Shown: piece after piece, positions 8,559-16,825 of the stretch
How positions within the stretch are numbered: the first letter of the stretch is position 1
Layout of the letters: each line of letters opens with the position of its first letter
Source: Sphingopyxis sp. H115
GTDB taxonomy: Bacteria > Pseudomonadota > Alphaproteobacteria > Sphingomonadales > Sphingomonadaceae
NCBI RefSeq assembly: GCF_001468465.1
Contig: NZ_LNSA01000009.1
Coordinates: forward strand, 80,883 to 144,882
Direction: 5' to 3'
DNA: 64,000 nt
The notes under the pieces: generated by a model
Seen by the model: only the letters and a program-made list of their open reading frames with translations
Database searches by the model: none
Told to the model about the DNA's origin: nothing
Position numbers and translations under genes: made by a program

Positions 8559-9788
8559 GTGAGCCCTGAATCTCCCTCCGCGTTCGCGCCCTTCCGTTAC
8601 CCCGCCTTCCGTGCGATCTGGATCGCGAACCTCGCGTCGAACATGGGGTCGATGATCCAGTCGGTCGCAGCGGCGTGGCTGATGACCGAGTTGACCAGTT
8701 CGCACCTGCTGATCGCATTGGTGGCGGCGAGCACGACGATTCCCGTCATGCTTCTCGGAATCTTCGCCGGGGCGATCGCCGACAATTTCGACCGGCGGCG
8801 CGTGATGCTTGCGGCGCAGACGGGGATGCTGATCGTTTCGGCCGCGCTGACGCTGATCACCTATATGGGCGCGATTACGCCACTGACCTTGCTGTTCTTC
8901 ACCCTCGCGGTCGGATGCGGCACCGCGCTCAACGGCCCCGCATGGCAGGCGTCAGTGCGATTGCAGGTCGGGCCGAAGGATCTGCCGCAGGCGATCGCGC
9001 TCAACACCATCGCATTCAACCTTGCGCGCAGCGTCGGCCCCGCGCTCGGGGGCCTGTTGATCTCGATCGTCGGCACCGCCGCCGCCTTCGGGCTCAATGC
9101 GCTGAGCTATATCGCGCTGATCGTCGTGCTGCTGCGTTGGCATCCCGAGACGGTTCCGCCGCGTCGCATCCCGATGCTGGCCGCCATCGCGGTAGGCCTT
9201 CGCTTCTGTGCGCAGTCGGACCCGGTACGCCGCGTCCTGATCCGCGGGTTCGCCTTCGGCTTCGGCGCGGCGGGGTTTCAGGCGCTTCTCCCGTCGCTCG
9301 TCCGCGACCGGCTGCACGGCACCGAAATCATCTATGGCCTGTGCCTTGCCGCCTTCGGAGCTGGATCGATTTTCGCGGCGCTGTGGATCGGCGCCGCACG
9401 CCGGCGCTGGGGCAGCGACCGCGTCGTGACCGCCGCATCGCTCGTCTTTGCTACCGCGATGCTCCCCGTCGCGCTGACCGCCAGCCTGCCGCCGACGATG
9501 ATTGCGGCCTTCGTTGCCGGCGGCGCGTGGGTCTCGACCTTGACGACGCTCAACGTCGCGATGCAATTGCGCTCGCCCGAGGATATCCTTGGCCGCTGCC
9601 TGTCGATCTACCAGGCGGTGACCTTCGGCGCGATGGCGCTCGGTGCCTATACGCTCGGGCTGGTCGCCGACCTCACCTCGCTTCCCTCCGCAATCCTCGG
9701 CTCGGCGGGCTGGCTACTGCTCTCGGCGCTGGTCCTGCGCTTCGTCGCGCCGATGCCGCGGCGCGACGAAGGCAGGCTGCTTCCCTAG
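8559..9788 (+). CDS. MFS exporter, EntS/MFS_3-like
   Basis: 409 residues from GTG 8559 (no in-frame ATG nearby). The N-terminus FRYPAFRAIWIANLASNMGSMIQSVA and the cytoplasmic loop AGAIADNFDRRRVML between helices 2 and 3 are typical of the MFS_3 group that contains enterobactin exporters and macrolide-type efflux proteins. Twelve hydrophobic segments can be followed to the end. It lies 41 bases after the sulfatase on the same strand and could be the last gene of that operon, although its role there is not obvious. Its TAG stop overlaps the stop of the convergent czcA (shared CTAG at 9785-9788). Confidence 0.85.
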   Translation: MSPESPSAFAPFRYPAFRAIWIANLASNMGSMIQSVAAAWLMTELTSSHLLIALVAASTTIPVMLLGIFAGAIADNFDRRRVMLAAQTGMLIVSAALTLITYMGAITPLTLLFFTLAVGCGTALNGPAWQASVRLQVGPKDLPQAIALNTIAFNLARSVGPALGGLLISIVGTAAAFGLNALSYIALIVVLLRWHPETVPPRRIPMLAAIAVGLRFCAQSDPVRRVLIRGFAFGFGAAGFQALLPSLVRDRLHGTEIIYGLCLAAFGAGSIFAALWIGAARRRWGSDRVVTAASLVFATAMLPVALTASLPPTMIAAFVAGGAWVSTLTTLNVAMQLRSPEDILGRCLSIYQAVTFGAMALGAYTLGLVADLTSLPSAILGSAGWLLLSALVLRFVAPMPRRDEGRLLP

Positions 9789-12700
9789 GCCCGCCGGCCT
9801 CCATGGCGCGCATAAAGCGTCGGCAGCACGAACAGCGTCAGCAGCGTCGCCGTAACCAGCCCGCCGATGACCACCGTCGCGAGCGGCTTCTGCACCTCCG
9901 CCCCCGCGCCCGTTGCGAGCGCCATCGGCACGAAACCGAGCGAGGCGACGAGCGCGGTCATCACGACCGGCCGCAGCCTTGCAAGCGCCCCCGCCCTTGC
10001 CGCTTCGGCGCGCGCCCTGCCTTCGGCGATCAATTGTTGGATCGACGTCACCATCACCAGCCCGTTGAGCACCGCGATCCCCGACAGCGCGATGAAGCCC
10101 ACCGCCGCAGAGATCGAAAAGGGCATGCCGCGGAGCGCCAGCGCCAGCGTTCCGCCGACGAGCGCGAGCGGGACACCGGTGAAGACGATCGCCGCGTCGC
10201 GTACGCTGCCGAGCGCGCCGTAAAGGAGCAGCAGGATCAGCGCGAAGCACGCCGGAATGACGAGCGCGAGACGAGCGCGAGCCGAGGCAAGATTTTCGAA
10301 CTGCCCGCCCCATTCGACATATTGCCCCGCGGGCAGGCGCACCTGTTCGCGGATCGCACCCTGTGCATCCTCGACCACGCTCGCGACGTCACGGCCGCGA
10401 ACATTCGCCTGAACGACCATCCGCCTTTTGCCATTCTCGCGGCTGATCTGGTTCGGCCCGTCGGCGACGGTCAACTCGGCGATGCTTTCGAGCGGCACGA
10501 AACTGCCCCCGGGCGTCGGCACGGGGATCTGCCCGAGCGCCGCGAAGTCGGCGCGCGCGGCGTCGGACAAGCGGATGGTGACCGCAAAACGCCGGTCGCC
10601 TTCGAAGATCACCCCGGCATCGCGCCCGCCGACCGCCGCGGCGACCGTTTCCTGCAGCGCCGCCGCGGTGATGCCAAGGCCAGCCATCGCATCGCGCTTC
10701 GGCCGGATATCGAGCATCGGCAGCCCTTCGCTCTGTTCGACGCGGACGTCGGTCGCCCCCTCGGTCTTCCGCAGCACCCCCGCGATCCGGTCCGCGGTCG
10801 CCGCCATCGCATCGCTATCGTCGCCGAAGACCTTGACCGCGACGTCGCCGCGAACCCCGGCGATCAGCTCGTTGAAGCGCATCTGGATCGGCTGGCTGAT
10901 CTCGAATGCGTTTCCGGGCAGGCCGGCGAGCGTCTTTTCGACCTTTGCCGTCAGATCGGCCCTCGAAAGCCGTGGGTCGGGCCAGTCCTGCCGGTTCTTC
11001 ATGATGATGAAGGTATCGGAGATGTTCGTCGGCATCGGGTCCGACGCAAGTTCGGCGGTGCCGGTCTTCGAAAAGACGAACTTCACCTCTGGAAGTGCGG
11101 CAAGCGCGCGTTCGGCGCGAAGCTGCATCGCCTGACTCTGATCGACCGATGTCCCGGGAACACGCAGCAATTGCGCGGTGAGATCGCCCTCGTCGAGTTG
11201 CGGCAGGAATTCCTGCCCCAGCGTGGCATAGGCGACCGCCCCGACGACAAGCGCCGCGACCGCAGCCAGCATCGTCTTCCGTGGCTGCCCCATCGCCCGG
11301 TCGAGCCCGGGTTCATAGCGCGCGCCGAGCCAGCGCATGATCCGCCCTTCCTTTTCCTCGACCGGCTTCGACAGCCAGATGGCGAGCATTGCCGGGACGA
11401 AGGTGAGCGAAAGGACAAATGCCGCGACGAGCGCGACGATCACGGTCATCGCCATCGGAGTGAAGGTCTTTCCTTCGACGCCCGTCAGCGTAAGCAGCGG
11501 AACATAGACGAGGATGATGATCGCCTGCCCATAGACCGAGGGCCGGATCATCTCGCGCGCCGCCGCAGCGACGACGCCGAGACGTTCGTCGCGGTCGAGC
11601 GTGCGCCCGAGCCGATGTTGCCGTTCGCCGATGCGCCGCAGCGCATTTTCGACGATGATCACCGCGCCGTCGACGATCAGCCCGAAATCGAGCGCGCCAA
11701 GGCTCATCAGGTTCGCCGACACGCCACCCTTTAGCATACCGAAGCTCGTCAGCAGCATCGTGATCGGAATAACGAGCGCCGCGATCAGTGCTGCGCGGAA
11801 ATTGCCGAGCAACAAAAAGAGGATGACGATGACGAGCAGCGCACCCTCGGTGAGGTTTTTCGCGACCGTCTTGACCGTCGCCTCGACGAGCCTGGTCCGG
11901 TCGAGTACCGGCTGGATGACGATATCGGTCGGCAGCGACGCGTTGATTTCGTCTAGGCGCCCGGCCACCCGGCTTGCGACGTCACGGCTGTTCTCGCCGA
12001 TCCGCATGATCGCGGTGCCCACGACCACCTCGCGGCCGTTTTCGGATGCCGATCCCATACGGATCGCCTGTCCGGTGCGCACGCTCGCGACCTGATCGAG
12101 CCGGATCGGAACCCCGCCGCGCGACGAAATCACCGTCTGCGCGAGCTCTGCCGCGCCACCGATTCGCGCATCGGAACGCACCGCGAGCCCCTCGCCGTTG
12201 CGGTCGACGACCCCGGCGCCGATCGCGCGGTTGTTCGCCTCGAGCGCAGTCGCGAGATCGCCGAGATTAAGGCCGAGCGCCGCCAGCCGCTGCGTATCGG
12301 GGACGACCTGATATTGCTTCACATAGCCGCCGATCGTATCGACGCCCGCCAGCCCGGCGACGGGCTTGAGCAAAGGCGTGACGATCCAGTCCTGCGCGGT
12401 GCGCAGATAGGTCGCCTTTTCGGCATCGCCGACCAGCCGGTCGCCCTCGGGCGTGATATAGCTGCCGTCGGGCTGCATTCCCGGTTCGCCGGGCTTGTGC
12501 CGGTCGTCCTTGCGATGCGCCATGTGGACCGTCCACATAAAGACTTCGCCCAGCCCGGTCGCGATCGGGCCCATCTCGGGATCGACACCGTCGGGCAGCG
12601 CGCGTCCGGCGTCGCGCAGCCGCTCGGCGACCTGCGCGCGCGCGAAATAGATGTCGGTCGCGTCGGTGAACACCGCGGTGACCTGCGCGAAGCCGTTGCG

Positions 12701-12958
12701 GCTCAGCGAGCGCGTGCTTTCGAGCCCCGGGATGCCGGCGAGCGCGGTTTCGATCGGAAAGGCGACCTGCCGTTCGACCTGTTCGGGGGACAGCGCGGGG
12801 GCGCGCGCACTGACCTGCACCTGATTGTTGGTGATGTCGGGGACGGCATCGATCGGCAGGCGGCTAAGGGCCCAGGCGCCGATCAGCGCCGCGATCGCGG
12901 TGAGGAGCAGGACGAGCCAGCGGCGCGCGACAGCGAAATTGACGATAGAGGCGATCAT
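9785..12958 (-). CDS. czcA: Heavy-metal efflux RND pump, CzcA type
   Basis: 1057 residues when started at ATG 12958 (MIASIVNFAVARRW), one base after the czcB stop; a further ATG at 12985 lies inside czcB. The N-terminus and PDITNNQVQVS at about 42-52 are typical of HME-RND pumps. The TM4 signature DFGLIVDGAVIIVEN is the HME1 pattern of Co/Zn/Cd pumps, unlike the Cu/Ag CusA pattern. Two large periplasmic loops and 12 membrane helices are present. The protein is the inner-membrane proton/metal antiporter of a tripartite system with the two genes upstream. Zn, Co or Cd export is inferred from the TM4 motif. Confidence 0.93.
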   Translation of the reverse strand: MIASIVNFAVARRWLVLLLTAIAALIGAWALSRLPIDAVPDITNNQVQVSARAPALSPEQVERQVAFPIETALAGIPGLESTRSLSRNGFAQVTAVFTDATDIYFARAQVAERLRDAGRALPDGVDPEMGPIATGLGEVFMWTVHMAHRKDDRHKPGEPGMQPDGSYITPEGDRLVGDAEKATYLRTAQDWIVTPLLKPVAGLAGVDTIGGYVKQYQVVPDTQRLAALGLNLGDLATALEANNRAIGAGVVDRNGEGLAVRSDARIGGAAELAQTVISSRGGVPIRLDQVASVRTGQAIRMGSASENGREVVVGTAIMRIGENSRDVASRVAGRLDEINASLPTDIVIQPVLDRTRLVEATVKTVAKNLTEGALLVIVILFLLLGNFRAALIAALVIPITMLLTSFGMLKGGVSANLMSLGALDFGLIVDGAVIIVENALRRIGERQHRLGRTLDRDERLGVVAAAAREMIRPSVYGQAIIILVYVPLLTLTGVEGKTFTPMAMTVIVALVAAFVLSLTFVPAMLAIWLSKPVEEKEGRIMRWLGARYEPGLDRAMGQPRKTMLAAVAALVVGAVAYATLGQEFLPQLDEGDLTAQLLRVPGTSVDQSQAMQLRAERALAALPEVKFVFSKTGTAELASDPMPTNISDTFIIMKNRQDWPDPRLSRADLTAKVEKTLAGLPGNAFEISQPIQMRFNELIAGVRGDVAVKVFGDDSDAMAATADRIAGVLRKTEGATDVRVEQSEGLPMLDIRPKRDAMAGLGITAAALQETVAAAVGGRDAGVIFEGDRRFAVTIRLSDAARADFAALGQIPVPTPGGSFVPLESIAELTVADGPNQISRENGKRRMVVQANVRGRDVASVVEDAQGAIREQVRLPAGQYVEWGGQFENLASARARLALVIPACFALILLLLYGALGSVRDAAIVFTGVPLALVGGTLALALRGMPFSISAAVGFIALSGIAVLNGLVMVTSIQQLIAEGRARAEAARAGALARLRPVVMTALVASLGFVPMALATGAGAEVQKPLATVVIGGLVTATLLTLFVLPTLYARHGGRRA

Positions 12959-12959
12959 G

Positions 12960-14090
12960 TCAGTGCCCCCCATGTTCGGCTTCACCCTTGGCGAGTTCCG
13001 CCTTCAGGGTAAAACTGCCCTCGCCCGCGACGCTCTCGCGGCCCGACAGGCCGGTGACCGTGGCCATGCCGCCGACGCGCGAGATGACGGTCACGCGGAC
13101 AGCGCGGAATCCCTCCTTCGTGCGGACGAATACGCTCGTGCGGCCCTCGACGGTCTGGATCGCGCTGTCGGGCACGCTCACGGCGTCACCCGCAGCAACG
13201 ATCCGCAAGTTTGCGGTGACCGGTTCGCCGGGGCGCCAAGTGCCGTCCGCATTGTCAACCAGCGCGACTGCGGGGACAAGTCGTGTTGCACTGTCGAGCA
13301 CGGGCGACACGAAATGGATGCGCGCAGCGGCCGTGCGCGACCCCGACCTGACCTCGACGGGCGTGCCCACGCGGACGCGTCCGGCGTCGGCCGGGGACAG
13401 CGACAGGTTGATCGCGACGCGGTCGAGATTGGCGACGCGGAACAATTCGGCATCGGGCGCGACGGTCTGCCCAAGTATGACGTTGCGCGCGGTCACCTGC
13501 CCGCCGATCGGCGCGACGACGCCGATGCGGTTGAGCGCCCCGCCCCCGACACCCGCCGCCGAAAGCTGCTGTCCGGCAAGGCGCGCCGCGATATTCGCCT
13601 CGGTCATCGCGGTGCGCGCCGCGATCAGGTCGCGTTCGGGCGAGACCCTGAGCGCGAACAGCCTTTCCTCGCGCGCGAGGTTCGAGCGCGCCAGATTGGC
13701 GCGCGCCTGCGCCGCCTCGACCTCGGCGCGCAATCCAGCGGCGTCGCGGCTTTCGATCACCGCAACGACTTCGCCGCGCCCGACGCCCTCACCCAGATTG
13801 CGATTGAGCGCGACAACGCGGCCGCCGATCGCTGCCGACACGACCTGCGTCGCCTGCGGGTCGCTTTCGATCGTCGCGGGCAGGCTGAGCACCCCAGCGC
13901 CGGGAGTCGAGCTTACGAGGACGATCCCCGCCGCCTTTATCTGTTCGGCAGTCAGATGGACGACGCCTTCGGCTTCGATCTCTTTCGCTTCGGTCTTTGC
14001 GGCGGGCGCCTCCGTCTGCTGGCCGCAACCGGCCAGAATGAGCGTCAGCGCGAGCGGCAGCGCCGCCCGATATCGGAACAGGATGGTCAT
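12960..14090 (-). CDS. czcB: RND periplasmic adaptor, CzcB type
   Basis: 376 residues. A lipoprotein signal with lipobox LILAGC (about residues 17-22) anchors it in the inner membrane. After an acidic linker come the membrane-fusion-protein parts: beta-barrel/lipoyl region (GRVVALNRNLGEGVGRGEV), an alpha-hairpin rich in Ala/Arg/Leu (VEAAQARANLARSNLAREE) and a second lipoyl half (VVAPIGGQVTARNVILGQ). It links the CzcA pump to the outer-membrane channel. Its start overlaps the czcC stop by four bases (ATGA, 14087-14090), and czcA begins one base after its own stop. Confidence 0.92.
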   Translation of the reverse strand: MTILFRYRAALPLALTLILAGCGQQTEAPAAKTEAKEIEAEGVVHLTAEQIKAAGIVLVSSTPGAGVLSLPATIESDPQATQVVSAAIGGRVVALNRNLGEGVGRGEVVAVIESRDAAGLRAEVEAAQARANLARSNLAREERLFALRVSPERDLIAARTAMTEANIAARLAGQQLSAAGVGGGALNRIGVVAPIGGQVTARNVILGQTVAPDAELFRVANLDRVAINLSLSPADAGRVRVGTPVEVRSGSRTAAARIHFVSPVLDSATRLVPAVALVDNADGTWRPGEPVTANLRIVAAGDAVSVPDSAIQTVEGRTSVFVRTKEGFRAVRVTVISRVGGMATVTGLSGRESVAGEGSFTLKAELAKGEAEHGGH

Positions 14091-15352
14091 TGATTGTCTC
14101 CCTCGGCAGGCAGCCGGGCCGTCAGCCGCGCAAGGCGGGCCACGGCATTATGATAAGCGGCGCGCGCGTCGATGCCGGCCCGGCGTGTGTCGAGCAGCGT
14201 CCGTTCGGCGTCGAGCAGGATGAGTTGGTCGAACTTGCCCTCAGCATAGCCGAGTCGCGCGATCCGTGCGGCTTCGGTCGCGGCGGCCAGCGCCGGTTCG
14301 GACGCCCGTACCGCGGTGGCCGCACGATCGCGCTCCGCCTCCGCCGCCGTGATCGCACGTTCAGCTTCGAACAGTGCGATCCGGCCTTGCGCGTCGGCGC
14401 GGTCGCGCTCGCGCGCGGCCTGTATCACGACCGCCCTGCCGCCGTTGAACAGCGGCAGCGGCACCGATACGCCGAACACCATCGCCTGATCATTGCTCGC
14501 CTCCAGCCTACGCGTCCCGGCGATCAAGGTCAGGTCGGGCGCGCGCTGGCTGCGCGCGAGCCGCAATTCGGCTGCGGCCGTGGCGGCATCGGCGGATGCG
14601 GCGGCGAGCGTTAGCGTTCCGCGGACATCAACGGGCGCGGCAGGGCCCTGTCCACTCGCCGCCGCCATGTCGAACCAGCGCTGGTCGAGCCCCGCGCGAG
14701 CGCTGTCGCCGACATATTGCGTCAGCGTTACGCGCGCCGCGATGGCGGTCCGCAACGCGGTTTCGGCCTGGGCGGTCGCGCGCACCTGCTCCAACGCGGC
14801 GCGCTGTTCGTCGATCGGCGAATTGGCGCCGACCATCACCCGGTCGCGGGCGATGCGCAGATTTTCGGTCGTGACCGCAACCTGCGCTTCGGCAACGGCA
14901 GCATTTCTTTCCGACGCGATTGCGGTGATATAAGCCTCGGTGACCGCGAGGCGCCGGTCGGCTTCGGCGACCGCAAGGTCGATATAGGCACGCCGGATCC
15001 GCACGTCGGCGACCGCGACGCGCGCCGATCGTTTCCCGCCGAGCTCGATCGGCATAGCGAACGTCACGGTCGTCTCCGACTCGTCGAACCGGCGGTAGGG
15101 CCCGGTCCCAAGCGCATTTTCGGTGTCCACGCTGACCGACGGATTGGGACGGAGCCGCGCGACGCCACGCGCGGCCTGCGCGGCCCAGACGCTCGCTTCG
15201 GCCGCCTGTGTCAGCGGGGTCGTCACGCCGGCGTCTGCCAGCGCTTCGTCAAGGGTGAGTATGTCGCCGCCCGCAGACGGGGGCGCGACTTGCGCCTGCG
15301 CCGGCCAGGCACAGAGCGGCGCGGCCAGCATGGCCGCCCATAATGATTTCAT
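14087..15352 (-). CDS. czcC: Outer-membrane efflux channel, CzcC type
   Basis: 421 residues. A signal peptide ends at AWPAQA (about residue 20). Two OEP repeats are visible: LTLDEALADA starts the first, and long Ala-rich coiled-coil helices (ARERDRADAQGRIALFEAERAITAAEAERDR) form the second. RLRPNPSVSVDTEN and FAMPIELGGKR are typical of CzcC/CusC-like TolC relatives. It is the first core gene of the czcCBA operon and overlaps czcB by four bases. The His-rich gene ends 59 bases upstream on the same strand and probably belongs to the operon. Confidence 0.9.
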   Translation of the reverse strand: MKSLWAAMLAAPLCAWPAQAQVAPPSAGGDILTLDEALADAGVTTPLTQAAEASVWAAQAARGVARLRPNPSVSVDTENALGTGPYRRFDESETTVTFAMPIELGGKRSARVAVADVRIRRAYIDLAVAEADRRLAVTEAYITAIASERNAAVAEAQVAVTTENLRIARDRVMVGANSPIDEQRAALEQVRATAQAETALRTAIAARVTLTQYVGDSARAGLDQRWFDMAAASGQGPAAPVDVRGTLTLAAASADAATAAAELRLARSQRAPDLTLIAGTRRLEASNDQAMVFGVSVPLPLFNGGRAVVIQAARERDRADAQGRIALFEAERAITAAEAERDRAATAVRASEPALAAATEAARIARLGYAEGKFDQLILLDAERTLLDTRRAGIDARAAYHNAVARLARLTARLPAEGDNQ

Positions 15353-15411
15353 CGTGATTTATCCTGAACAAGCCAAAATCAGCCGCCGGATATCCGGCAG
15401 CGCGGGCAGGG

Positions 15412-15738
15412 TCAGGCGATCGGGGGCCGCAGGTTGGCGCCGGGAATCAGTTGCGGCACGAAATCATGGCCGGCGGCATAATTGACACGATGAAGCGGCA
15501 GGTGCGCGACGACACCACCGTCCGCCGGACTGCCGACCTGATGATGCCCATGGCAGCCGTGGCCGTGCAGTCCCATCTTGTCGGAATCGTTTGCGGGTTC
15601 ACCATCGCTATGCCCGGCATCTTCGGCGCAAGCCTCCGCAGCGACCGGCACCGGCGCCTCGGCGGCATGCGCGATGCTCCCCAACCCGATGGACAGGGTC
15701 ATCAGCAAACCGGTCAGGAGGCGCATCAGCGACCGCAT
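15412..15738 (-). CDS. Small His-rich exported protein, probable metal binder of the czc operon
   Basis: 108 residues from ATG 15738, which starts directly with a good signal peptide (MRSLMRLLTG to SIAHA, cleavage near residue 25); a longer in-frame start at 15792 would overlap the regulator gene. The mature part has a HGHGCHGHH cluster near the middle and further His residues, and is otherwise short and without a recognised fold. It lies 59 bases before czcC on the same strand. I infer a periplasmic metal buffer or sensor for the efflux pump, comparable in position to CnrX or CopL-like proteins, but there is no visible homology to them. Confidence 0.7.
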   Translation of the reverse strand: MRSLMRLLTGLLMTLSIGLGSIAHAAEAPVPVAAEACAEDAGHSDGEPANDSDKMGLHGHGCHGHHQVGSPADGGVVAHLPLHRVNYAAGHDFVPQLIPGANLRPPIA

Positions 15739-15769
15739 GCCGCGCCTATAGGGGGTGACGCGATTAATG

Positions 15770-16720
15770 TCACGCGCCGCCCGCGCCATCATCGGCCGTT
15801 TCGATCGTGAAGCGGCTGTTCGCCAATTGCAGTTCGTCGCCGCAATGACTGCATGCCGCGATCATGTGCAGGTCATGGCCGCAAGTGCGGTGCGTGAGCA
15901 GCAGCGGCGGCCCGCGCTCGTCGGCGAACCAGCGATCGCCCCACTGTAGCAGCGCGAGCAGCACGGGATAGAGGTCGCGCCCCTTGGCGGTCAGGCGATA
16001 TTCGACGCGGTCCGCGTGGCTCGAATAGGGCACGGTTTTCAAAATGCCCTGCCGAACCAGCCGTTCGAGCCGGCCGGTCAATATGTTCGTCGCCATCAGC
16101 GTGTCGCGCTGGATATCGTCGAAGCGGTTTATGCTGGTAAACATCGCGCGGACGACGAGCGTCGCCCAGCGGTCACCGAACAATTCGATCATCGTGTCGA
16201 CAAGCGGACGACCACCCGGCCGCCGCGCGCCGACTTCGCCGTTGAAGCGCCGCCGCTCGTAATGCGGGACGACTTGCGCGAGCCCCGGCCCCTCGCACCA
16301 GTCGACGTCACGCGGGTCGATTTCGGCCCGGCAGTGCGCGCACACCGGAACCGGCTCGGACGCATGGCCGCAACTCTTATGGTTCAGGCGAACCTGAAAA
16401 TCGCGGCCGTCGGCCTCCCAGCGATGCTGCCAGCGCAGCATCATCAACGCATTGGGGAATTGGTCCCGCCCCTTTTGAGTCAAAACATAGTGAAAACCGC
16501 GCCCGCCCTTCTTGGGGATTTTGGCGAGGCAATCCTCTTCAACCAGCTTCTTGAGGCGACCGTTGACGACCGACCGCGCAAGACCGGTGCGCGCGACAAA
16601 TTCGTCGAAACTGTGGGTACCGAGGAAGGCCTGTTCCATCAACAGCAAGACGGGGACGTCGCCGACAACATCGAGCGCGCGCCAGATCGAACAGGCCCTG
16701 ATCGTGCGATCGTGTTTCAA
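15770..16720 (-). CDS. Tandem HxlR-type transcriptional regulator with two Cys/His knuckles
   Basis: 316 residues, twice the usual HxlR length. The first winged-helix domain (about 8-105) has the typical ALDVVGDVPVLLLMEQAF and FDEFVARTGLARSVVNGRLKKL; the second (about 170-265) has IELFGDRWATLVVRAMF and FDDIQRDTLMATNILTGRLERL. Each is followed by a similar short segment, KSCGHASEPVPVCAHC and RTCGHDLHMIAACSHC, that looks like a small metal knuckle. The protein resembles an internal duplication that may bind DNA as a monomer or pseudo-tetramer. It lies 105 bases downstream of a TBDR on the same strand and opposite the carotenoid-cleavage operon, so that operon is a better target guess than czc, which follows 31 bases later through the His-rich gene. 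Confidence 0.85.
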   Translation of the reverse strand: MKHDRTIRACSIWRALDVVGDVPVLLLMEQAFLGTHSFDEFVARTGLARSVVNGRLKKLVEEDCLAKIPKKGGRGFHYVLTQKGRDQFPNALMMLRWQHRWEADGRDFQVRLNHKSCGHASEPVPVCAHCRAEIDPRDVDWCEGPGLAQVVPHYERRRFNGEVGARRPGGRPLVDTMIELFGDRWATLVVRAMFTSINRFDDIQRDTLMATNILTGRLERLVRQGILKTVPYSSHADRVEYRLTAKGRDLYPVLLALLQWGDRWFADERGPPLLLTHRTCGHDLHMIAACSHCGDELQLANSRFTIETADDGAGGA

Positions 16721-16825
16721 ATAAGCCGTCCTTACCCTTTCCCGCCCCTAAACCACGACGGTTGGATCGACAAGGCTGGCACCTGCGACAGGGGAGAGCG
16801 GCGCCGAACCGCCCTCCCTGCTGGA

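Noticed and set aside
8675..11734. Plus-strand open frame of over 1000 codons opposite czcA
   Set aside because: Arg/Asp/His-rich composition without domains, covering parts of the MFS and czcA genes; typical shadow frame in GC-rich DNA.
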